A DNA stretch of 64,000 nt, taken from positions 19,931,207-19,995,206 of the forward strand of contig NC_089983.1 of NCBI RefSeq assembly GCF_036417845.1. The letters are read 5' to 3'. The notes below the pieces were generated by a model. The model had not been told where the DNA came from. It saw nothing but the letters and a program-made list of their open reading frames with translations, and made no database searches. Position numbers and translations under genes: made by a program. Shown one piece after another: positions 10,093-19,155 of this stretch. The DNA comes from Apteryx mantelli. Lineage: Eukaryota; Chordata; Aves; Apterygiformes; Apterygidae. Numbering within the stretch: position 1 is the stretch's first letter; each line of letters starts with the position of its first letter.

Positions 10093-11381
10093 AAAGGTGC
10101 AGTTTGCACTTAGAATTCATTGCATGAATGTGTAAGTAATCCTAGATAAACTAATTGAAGAGAATGCATTTGTGGTTCTGATAAACTCTAAAAATAAATG
10201 TTTGCAGATTGAAGTGAAATTACTTTTGAATATGTCATCAATGAAGATCAGATGAAAATCCTTCCAAGCAATGAGGCCACTTCTTTCTGGGTTAGGTTTA
10301 CACACTGTGTCTGGATTGTAAATGGATTAACCTTTCAAAAACATCTGTTACATCAAAACCAAAGCCGATATTAATAATACAATGGAAAAACGTTCAGGAA
10401 AAAAACACAACTCAGACTTCAAGAGAACAGTATGTCAGTCCCTTAAGGCAGGGTTCAATACACTGTTATATGACCGTAATTCATTGAGCCAGTAATACAA
10501 TTTAGGATAAAAGCTGCCCTTTCTCTAAAATGCTAATTTTATGTTCCTCTATTTCTTATTTTCTGAAAACTTATTTTATCTCAAACTTGCACCTTATTAG
10601 AATCTCAGGATAGATATTTTTGTTTTGAAGACTGTCTGACATGAGTTATGATTAACTCCTTTATTGCACCCTGCGTGTTGCTTTAACATTGAGATTCTAG
10701 TTGGCTGAAGTTCAGCATGAGGGTAATCTATCTAGCACATTTCAAAATTTGTTCCGCTGTTTGTGAACTCCAGTGTTAGTCTCAGATGTCTTTTAATTTT
10801 GTCATCATAAATCAAAAGCAAAAATAGCTGATAGTGACATGTTTTTCATTTCATTTTTTTCTACTGGTTTGTGGATTTTTCAAAGAGTGGAAGACAGTTT
10901 TCAAATTTATGCCTTCTAATCTTCTGTAATGAAATGAGAGATAAGAAAGGCTGCTCATTTTTATATTTTCATCATTTAGAAGGTGATGCAACTGACTTGA
11001 ATAATTGATTAGTCTTTCATGTGTAAATTCAGGTAAAACAAAAACTAATGAATTCACATATTAATTTCCAGTTTGGGGAATACATTTATTTGAAGAGAGG
11101 TTACATTTGGAAGAGACAATGAGTTCTTCAACGATTATTTTATTGTTAGGATTTTTCCCTTTCTGTGGTACATGAAAACTAGCCTCTCGTTACTTTACTG
11201 AAAGAAAATTTAAAATGACACAGATTACAATCGAGTATGTGATGGAGAAATGCTATTATGGGAAGCTTCTGCAGTGATGTACATCAGTAGTTTTCTTTTC
11301 AAGTGGGGAAAGTAACTCCTCATAGAGCGATTTGGATTATAATGTGATCACGTTACTTATAATAATGGTTCGTAGCTGCAG

Positions 11382-11399
11382 TGGACGCTAGGGGGTGCT
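11382..11399 (+). promoter_or_regulatory. CTCF-like motif
   Basis: The core GACGCTAGGGGGTGCT is close to the vertebrate CTCF consensus (CCASNAGGGGGCGCT-like), with the C-tract and GGGGG-GC core in place. Occupancy cannot be judged from sequence. Confidence 0.4.
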
Positions 11400-12478
11400 A
11401 AAAGAATGGCTGTAATATTAAGAACTGAATATTTAAAGCCCCCAAAAGTGAAAATTACCTGAGCTGTGATGTAATAATAACTGATACCACAGTATTTTAA
11501 CTAGTTTTTTTATTTAAAGCATATACATTTCATATATTATGTCATTTAAACTGATCATTTTCCATTTTTCCAAAGAAGTTTTGTTCTGAGACATCTTTAA
11601 ATTGAGGGACTAAGTTAGCATATGGCAAGAAGGAATGAAGGCAGGCTTTATAAGTGCAAATTTATTATGATAATAACTCTTAAAGTGACCCTTTAAATGA
11701 TTTAATCTCTTTATATGCTTTGATCTCTGGTAAATTAGTGGGGTAATTAGTGTGCTTACAGTTTAATTTTTAATTATTTTTAATTTTTAACCTTTTTCAG
11801 TTTAATGTTGCACAAACTGTTCTCTTTTATGGAGGTTATAAAAATATTTAATACTACTGAGTTCATGATTATAATGTCAACCCATAATAGTTTGCCTTTA
11901 CAAGTTCTGTAAGTATTTTTGGAAATATTAACTAGTAAGTTTTCAAATTATGAAACATAGTTAGTAAATAGAGCTAGCTGGGAATTTTTTGTTACCAAAA
12001 TTTTATGAGAAAATATTAGCAACCTACTAGGGAGATAATGATATTTTGAGAAGTGTTCTAAGTAAACAAAATGGAGAATTCTTGTTAGAATATGCCAAAG
12101 TAGAATTTGCTGAAGTTCCTTCCCATCTCATGGATTTCTGAGTATTTAAAAACAGACAAAAAAAATGGGGATAGGTTGCATTTTCTGGCCAGTTCTAGTA
12201 ATTAATAATCTCTTCGCTTTATGGAAATAGAAACAGAAGTGACATAAAAGGCCAGCAGAAGCTGTCCTTATAATAGTGCAGATGTGCTTGATCCCAGACC
12301 TTTCCTCCATTCCCTGGATGGTCTCTTTCCATTTGAAAAGGATGTTCTATAGAGGTGCTGTACCAAAGATGTACTTCTAAGTACAGCCATGTTTATGTAT
12401 CTAGGTTGTGAATAGTCTTCTACCCTGTATATGTATATGGCCCCATATATATGTGTGTGTGTGTATATACATATATAT

Positions 12479-12526
12479 CTGCCATATGGGACTCTGTCTA
12501 TATATAGAGAGAGTCCCATATGGCAG
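12479..12526. repeat. 48-bp near-perfect palindrome in TA-rich DNA
   Basis: The outer 17-bp arms (CTGCCATATGGGACTCT and its complement) are perfect, and the inner TCTATATATAGA is itself palindromic. Pairing position by position gives 23 of 24 complementary pairs, so there is almost no loop. The left flank is a (TA/TG)n run (about 12,425-12,478) that includes a smaller ATATGG-CCATAT inverted repeat. It resembles a short palindromic AT-rich repeat. It could form a cruciform or, as RNA, a long hairpin. No terminal target duplication marks it as a transposon. Confidence 0.85.
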
Positions 12527-13038
12527 CTTTTTAATAAGCAGCTGTGCATCACTGGCATTTTGTGCATCTATACCTGCCTTATGGTTATACCAGCGCAATC
12601 ACAGAAGTCCTTCTTAGTCAAATCAACTATGACAGTAAATGGTTGTAAGCTTTCATGTTGATAAGGCATTGACTACTGCTGGACGTTTTTTCCCTTCCGC
12701 AAAAATGAAAACAGAACAACTCTTACTTTCTGAATGGATGTTGAGTATTCCAAAGGGACTCAAGTAAGGAAAACTGAGCTTGCATCTTTTAGTTCTTTTT
12801 GAATTAAAACAGTTCTGTGCAGAGACTGCTGCAAGAAGAGACTGACATACTTTGGAAGTATGTCACTTCATGTGAAGATCTTGCTTCAGGGTTTTGTTCT
12901 CTTTGAATAGTGGCTGTTAGTAAGCAAGTTACAGTGTGAGAGAAGTGGGGAACAAATGAGCCTCATGAGGATATTCACCTTACACAGCTGCTCAATCCTG
13001 TTCCATAATGTCTTTGAAAATTTTTTTCTTACCACTAG

Positions 13039-13071
13039 TGAAGGACGCCAAGCTTTGTCCAGTTACGGAAG
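13039..13071 (+). ncRNA. Candidate micro-exon (33 nt)
   Basis: Bounded by TTTTTTTCTTACCACTAG and a very good donor GGAAG|GTGAGTACT. It is the best-looking short splice pair in this part of the window. The sequence is open in one frame (KDAKLCPVTE) but too short to interpret. Confidence 0.28.
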
Positions 13072-14879
13072 GTGAGTACTGTAATGTTTACAGTAAGATT
13101 CTGGATGAAGAAAATGAACTCTCAGGCTTTTAGAAGCTCTGTGCTTATAGTCTAACAAATGTTCTTGGCCTTTTCTCTGATACAAACCAGCTGTAGCTAT
13201 ACATTACTGCGTGTAAATAGTCTTCCCCAGTTCTTAGCATTTCCAAGCACAAAGCAACAGATCTTAAGCTTTACTGTTCTCTTTTAGTCCGACTGGTTTG
13301 TGTTACTTCCTTATGAGTCCTGTAACGGATAATCACTTTTTTACCTTTTTTTTTTTTTTTTAAATCCCATCCTGTTCATGTTGAAGTAAGCAAGAATGAG
13401 GTTATGTACACAGTGAATGGGAGCAAGCAGGCCAAAGGTATCGTGGTCTTGGGGCAGCTTTTAGCGTCTTCATAAAAAGGCTGACCTTAACAAAGTTGGA
13501 ACTCTTGGAGAAAAATCATATTTATTAGGATTAATTAACTTTCTCCACTGCTTTTTTGAATAGCAATTCAGAAAGCAAGCATAGACCTTCTATTTTTTTT
13601 CAGTATTTTCATTAATGCCTTTTTTTCCCCAAGTTTTCTGAAGGGAGGTGGTGATGACAGTCATCTTGAGTGGGAAAGAAAACTCTGAGAGGGATCTCAA
13701 AGATCCATAGACAGAAAGAGTGGGAGTTAAGTTTCAGAACTGGTGGGATATTCTGTCCCAGGTTGTTATATACTGGGTCAGGGTGTGACCCACTTCCCCT
13801 CTTCTGTTTTCGCAACAAGTAAGACTCACCCACTTTTCCTTCTGCAGATCTGTTTCTCATGAGAAAAGTATCATCTGCTTTCTTCCTCCATTTTATGTTG
13901 ATAAATTTTTTATGTCTTGGCATTTGTCCAATGACATGTATTCTGATGCCTGTCTGAAGCCTATTTATCCTTTCCAAACCACATGTCTCTTCTGAGATAA
14001 GCAAAGCCTACAGAATTCTAGTTTATAGGTATATTCATGTTGAAGTAAAATTCATTTTCCAAATGATTTCCAAAAAGTCAATTTTAGATGCTTATTGGTA
14101 AGGTGTGTTTATTTGTTTGTTTTTGTTTTCTTCCTTGCAACAGCTGAGGAGTGGATTTTTTGAGTCGCTGTACTGGCTGAGTGTCATAACAGGGAAAACT
14201 GTTTTGTTGCCAAGTGGTTGTTACCATGATCTCCTCTGAGGGGAAGATGTTAGGGAGGGAAGAAAAAGCACAGTATGTCTGAAGTTGCTGGGTTTTTTTC
14301 AGAGTTGTGTGATGTTTTGTAGCGCACAGTGTTTTTCTTTTCCTCAGTAAATGCTACTACTTTAAATGGTAAGAAAAAAAACATGAAGAGCTGAAATCAT
14401 TGCATATTCTGAATTGGGGCTTTTTAGACATTAGAAATAACAGTAAATCATCATGGACTAACTTTATATTTTAAATTGTATGGTACTGACAAATATGAGT
14501 TAACAGAAGAAAATCTCCTAGCATATATGCAAAAAACCAGGTTTAGAACAATGGACAAAGTGTAGCTTAGGCATCATACCTGCCAAATTCTCTCCTGCCT
14601 AACCGAGACATAGTTGCTCAGTTGTACAGCTGCATGCCTGACTCTTTTCACAATATTAATTCATAGGCACTAATTCTAACTAAATGATGTTATAAAATGA
14701 TATGCACATATTAATCCATTATATAGTTTGCATAACCCTTTCCCAAACATTGCTTACTGAAATTTGGTAACTGATTGAGCAAAGATTGTCTTTAGGTTTA
14801 AGTACATGTTCCATTAGCAACAGTTGCTATGGTTTAAGATGCTGATTTTTTCTGGGTTTTGTTGACCCGTTTTTTTCTG

Positions 14880-15240
14880 GAGGTTGCCAGCCCCAGCACT
14901 GGTAGAGCAGTACCTGCAAGCTCTCTTTAGAGAAGAGGCGCGTGGCTCAAGTCAGGCTGCCTGCTGCAGCCTTCTGTACTAAGCCACTAGACTTTGCGCT
15001 GCAGTCTCCGAGGAATATTCACAGAGGCAGCTCTCCTGGTAAAGCTCTGGAAAGTGGTTATCTTCTGCAAAGGATGTTAATTAATGACTACAGCCATTTC
15101 ACAATATGTTTATAAGCCCTTATTGCATGTCATACTGGCACAGCAGGTTCCTGAAGCACGCCAGGTACGGCAGAGCACTGGCAGAATTGTAAGAGTTAAT
15201 AGCAGCAAACTCAAACTGGTTTCATGATTTAGAAGGAAGG
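14880..15240. promoter_or_regulatory. GC-richer block, possible conserved non-coding element
   Basis: The local base composition is clearly less AT-rich than the flanks. The block is non-repetitive, with several GCAG/CTGC-rich motifs and GTTAATTAATGA. It has no ORF of note and no recognisable transposon. An enhancer or other conserved element is one explanation, an old degraded insert another. Confidence 0.2.
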
Positions 15241-15283
15241 TATTGTTTCAGTGAACTAATGTGATATTGTCTTATTTCTGTAG

Positions 15284-15492
15284 ACAGAATTAGCAACATC
15301 TGTGCTGTCTTCAAATGATGGCAGATCTAACTGAAGGATCCCAGCACGAGTACTTGCGTGAACTTCTGGTTTATTTCAAGACAGTCTTGAAGAATCTGGC
15401 GTTGCTACAAGCTGTGCTTCCCTTCATCTGCCCTGGAATACTGTAAAAGAAACCTGCTATTGGGAGTTGCAGAAGCTGGTGAAATTTACCAG
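15284..15492 (+). ncRNA. Candidate exon (209 nt) with a 43-codon ORF
   Basis: The acceptor TCTTATTTCTGTAG and the donor CCAG|GTATTT frame 209 nt. Inside, tandem ATG codons at 15,315 and 15,318 open a 43-codon ORF (begins MMADLTEGSQHEYLRELLV) that ends at a TAA before the donor. The peptide has no family I recognise. The ORF is compatible with a short micropeptide or chance. It directly follows the GC-richer block at 14.9-15.2 kb. Confidence 0.22.
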
Positions 15493-17130
15493 GTATTTGT
15501 TACAATTTATAATTAAATTAAAAGGAGGTGAGAGAAGACAAGCCCTGTTGTGGAAAGAAAGCACGCTATTCAGAGTACCCTGAGGTTAACGAACACTAAG
15601 TCAGCCTCCAGTTCCAAATTATACTGAGTCCAGTTTTACTCTGTCTCTGTTAGACAAATGTCTAGTTTCTATCAATAATCACTGCAGACTGTACTGTTTG
15701 AGCACATTTAGGGGCAGTTTATGCCAGTTAAAATTCTCTAGTCATTGTGGTAAAATCAATGTTAATCTGACTTACCTGTTTCTATCATACATGGTATTCC
15801 TGCGAGAGGCAATCTTTCTGAGATCTCTGATCTTCTAAATCCTTTCTCTCCATAATTTTTAATTATAAATTGGAATTATTTGCTTATTTGTGCCAATTCC
15901 ATTTCTTTTTCCTTTAATTTCAGTGCATTCTCCTAGCTTGATTATGTATTTAATTCATGGTTTGCTCTGGGTAAATTAATACATCCTCAAGCTATTGTGG
16001 TTTACACAGGAGACACTAGTTGGAATTTAATACTTCAGCTCTGATTCCACCCTGAGTTTGAAAGTAATTCATCTAACTTCTTGTAATAAGTTTTGTGTAG
16101 TTTCACCTTAAGATCCATAATAAGCTTTGCATTGTCTTCAGTGCTATTCTGCTTGTAGACTTCTCTAATGCAGATCTGCAGTTAACTGTTAAATGTTTTT
16201 TCTGAAGCCCATGGCCTGTGTTGCTCTTGCACCCTTCTTGCTTAGAATACTAAACTTCTATCATTTCATTTCCAAAATTATTTTCTACTTTCAAACTTCT
16301 TGCGTAGTTTCTTGATCAATATCTGAGATAAAGAAACTGACAGTCCCTAGCAATTTTCTCTGTCTTTTAATAAAAAAAGTCACTAATGCATTCCATGAAC
16401 TAATGGATCATGTGTCCTGTTTTGCCTGTATTGACATGTTATGAATATTTTTAACTAATATTTCCTATTTCTAAGATGATTAAATAAAATTATATTTGAG
16501 AATAGCATTTATGAATACTTAGTTTACCCCCACTCTTCCCTAAGCCTTGCAGCTTTCATCATTTAGGAGAACTCATGTTACTGACTGTGAAAGGTCAGGC
16601 AGAGCTCCTGCCAGAGCCATTAAAGCCTTTTTTTCAGTCAGCCAGCAGACTGGCTGTTGAGCAGTTTGAGGCCCTCCCTTCCCCAGGGGCTAGGTATACT
16701 GTTACTGCAGTGCTTCCAGTCACTGCTGCGTGGAGGGTGAAAAAGGAATTCTGAGGAATCTGTGCTTTTAAGTAACTATAAGGTCAGAGGAGCAGGACCA
16801 AAGGATAATTTGAAATGTTAAATAACGTTCTCTTTGAAGATGCATAGCTTTCGAAATACCCAAAATAATCCAAGTTGTCAAATTAAAATAGCTAAGGTAT
16901 CTGCAACTGAATTTTTCTGATAAGTATTCTTCCTCTACTGGGCAGTTGTTAGGGAGCAGCAACAGGAGGGCTGTTCCCTAAGGAGGGCAAGCCAGGGCTG
17001 GGGGCATGTCGCACTGTCACGCTATGAAGGTTCGATAGCAACGACTGAGACAGTAATATAATCATAGTAAAGAAATGTTTATTTCCTCACACAAGTTCTT
17101 GGATTAGTAACATCCATTAAAATAATGCGA

Positions 17131-17200
17131 TTACTAATTTAGAAAGGATAACACAAAACCATCACTTACTAATTTAGAAAGGATACCCGAAACCATCGAT
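17131..17200. repeat. 35-bp tandem duplication within the LTR
   Basis: TTACTAATTTAGAAAGGATA recurs exactly at 17,131 and 17,166, so a 35-bp unit is present twice with slight divergence after the shared core. It lies between the TATA box and the AATAAA of the LTR. Confidence 0.85.
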
Positions 17201-17571
17201 TACTGCGCTATTAATTGGAAGCACTGCTTATCCCTGCTTGAAAGCTAGCTTGTTCACTCTCCTAGTGAGAGGGCTCTCAACCTCGAGGAGTTACCTTAAC
17301 CCAGCGTCCCAGGAAAAGGGGAGGGGGGGAATACTCACGGTCCAGCCGGAGAGGATGGTCAGGTCATGTTCCCGTCCCTGCTCAAACTCTCCTAGCTCCC
17401 AAGTCTCTTTTTATACGGCTGGGGCTCTGGGCAAACACTGCTGACTTTTTGCGAGTTTCACAATCACAGGACTGTTTGTTTGCCTGCTCGGGAGGACCCC
17501 GCTAGCAAGGCAAGACCACAGCACCTCCGTATTGCTTCTTCCCTCCTTGGGGGTCCGTGCAGATTCCAGGT

Positions 17572-17765
17572 GGCAGACTTCACTTCTTCATCTTGTTAAT
17601 GCTGCCATTCTGCAGCCTTGCGCATGTCAATTCTTGCGCATATCGGTTGGCAGACTTCTTTAGTCCTGTTAACTCCTCTGTTCAACAGCTTTGCGCACAT
17701 CAGTTCTTGTGCTATCAGTTCTTTTGCATATCAGTTGACAAACTTCAGTCCTGTTAACTCCTCAC
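17572..17765. repeat. Diverged tandem repeats in LTR U3
   Basis: Units starting GGCAGACTTC at 17,572 and 17,649 and a partial one at 17,737 share a GTCCTGTTAACTCCTC-like block. They also share a TTGCGCA-T-AGTTCTTG-like block. The spacing is about 77-88 bp. Confidence 0.65.
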
Positions 17766-17878
17766 TCGCCCGTCAGGGCAGCCTCAGCACAGGCGGGCAG
17801 CGACTTCAGCGACAGGGCACAGTCCCACAGTAGCAGAGGCAGGCGAGCCCCATGGTGAGAGCAACGGGCCCTACAACA

Positions 17879-18120
17879 GCTCAGCGATCGTCAGGCAGGA
17901 CAGCGACGGCCAGGTCCAGCCAGGGACTCCAAGCAGCACTTCGGGAACAGAGCCAGGGGCAGGTATACCTAAGACATAGCTCAGGCAGGGGGTGAATGCC
18001 CCAGCCTGAGCTTAACTGGAGCCTTTGGTCAGAGGGTGTAGGTGGAGGCCCCGGGTGAGCCTGGTAATGGCAACTAAGGCCTATTAGTGCACTCAGGGTC
18101 CTGATAACAATTATATTTGT
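17879..18120. mobile_element. GC-rich block abutting the LTR, family unknown
   Basis: About 240 bp rich in CAGG/CCAGG words and CpG. It is continuous with the LTR on the left and ends at a poly-C/poly-A tract. Composition suggests inserted rather than local DNA. It could be leftover internal sequence of the same element, an extension of the LTR, or a different repeat. A minus-strand frame of 95 codons crosses it but reads through the poly-C run and looks non-coding. Confidence 0.4.
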
Positions 18121-18123
18121 ATT

Positions 18124-18178
18124 CCCCCCCCCCCCCGAAAAAAAAAAAACCCAAACCCCACCAAACAAACCAAAAAAC
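18124..18178. repeat. Poly-C/poly-A low-complexity tract
   Basis: C13, a G, A12, then C- and A-rich sequence. It marks the right edge of the GC-rich block and may be a degenerate tail of an inserted element. Confidence 0.85.
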
Positions 18179-19075
18179 AGCTTTAAAAGAGAAGTGCTGC
18201 CACATACAAAGCTTTTTTACATAAACCTAGGAGCCCAGGCTTCAGTTGGCCATATGGCAAATGCCAAAATTTGCTTACGCCTGCATTTTGTTTGAATGGG
18301 TGTACTTCAGGCTGATGGAAGTAACCAACTGTTACTTTTGTGGATTATGAATTTTTGTTTTAGATTAAAATAAAAGAAAATAGCTTGAGAGAGTCCCATG
18401 TTAAATGATTTGACAATTGAAATTTCGTACAGATTAGTTGGCTACTGCTAGTTCCCCACACTGCTTATTACTAAGAGCCTACAAGCAAAAGCAGTGTAGT
18501 ACTACTGTACTTCTAAATTATGTTTCCCTGGGCAATGTTGCAAGTCCTTCCTATTTTCTCTTACTTTAAGCTGACTTCATGTTAACTGATGAAAGGTAGT
18601 TTCTGAGTGGTCTCTTTTTTGTAATGATGTAACAAGAGGCATTTAAGTTTCCGTCACACTAGCTGTTTTTGATAGTTGTGATTGGTAGGCAAGCAGCCAG
18701 CACTAACTGGTTAGTTCGTGAATTTTCCTTCTCATTCCCTTTTTGGCTACATGCGTTGATGCAATAAGGAAGATTTCTCACCTTCTACCCCACACCCCAT
18801 GGTGGTGAAGTTTGTTATCAGTGTGTTTAGGAGAAGTACCTGTCTATCATCACAAATGTACTGCTTGATCTATAGGGGTGTGTGTGAGATTCAGAAAGAT
18901 AAACCAAAATAAAATGGAATAAATATGAAAATTCAGTAACAAAACCCCTCTATTTGAAATGGTTTAAAATCAAACAAAATTATTTATCTCTGAAACTCAC
19001 TATGCACATTTCAATTGCAAGCTAGGCCATTGGTGCCTTGGAGGTCCAAAGGAAATAAATAGGATTTATACTTAC

Positions 19076-19155
19076 TTTGTCACACTTTGGACCACACCAG
19101 CTTCACGCACAGAGCCAGCTTTGACCCGGGATGTCCAGGTGTCAAAAATAGTCAC
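19076..19155 (-). ncRNA. Candidate minus-strand exon (80 nt), open frame
   Basis: Reading leftwards, the acceptor is CCATTTTAGTTGCAG and the donor AAA|GTAAGTATA. One frame is fully open and begins VTIFDTWTSRVKAGSVREAG. The segment holds CpGs and is less AT-rich than its flanks. I do not recognise the peptide. It may be an exon of an unannotated minus-strand transcript, or a piece of an old transposon or pseudogene. Confidence 0.28.

Larger units (their letters stand above)
9722..17006. other. Intergenic stretch with scattered possible regulatory DNA
   Basis: No gene recognised. A CTCF-like motif (11,382-11,399) sits in homeodomain-like TAATTA-rich sequence (11,200-11,800). Other contents listed separately are the 12.4-kb palindrome, two exon-like segments and a GC-richer block at 14,880-15,240. 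A minus-strand ORF of 130 codons (13,612-14,004) has no recognisable domain. Confidence 0.55.
17007..17878 (-). mobile_element. Retroviral-type LTR (solo or truncated), minus orientation
   Basis: On the minus strand the element begins TGTTGTAGGG and ends GTGCGACA, giving the usual TG...CA ends with a short inverted repeat (TGTTG/CGACA). A TATA box (GTATAAAAAGAGA, about 17,404-17,416) and a downstream AATAAA (17,078-17,083) are ordered as U3-R-U5 on the minus strand. U3 contains diverged tandem units of about 80-90 bp (17,572-17,765) resembling enhancer repeats. Retained CpGs and raised GC contrast with the surroundings and suggest a fairly recent insertion. I see no clear target-site duplication, no second LTR and no gag, pol or env coding sequence. 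The LTR family is not identified. Confidence 0.7.

Noticed and set aside
13612-14004. 130-codon minus-strand ORF
   Set aside because: No motif, family resemblance or promoter context. A stop-free stretch of this size can arise by chance.
15776-15803. Minus-strand 24-nt micro-exon-like segment (donor ACAG|GTAAGT)
   Set aside because: Twenty-four nt with one strong and one moderate site is expected by chance, and no partner exon is evident.
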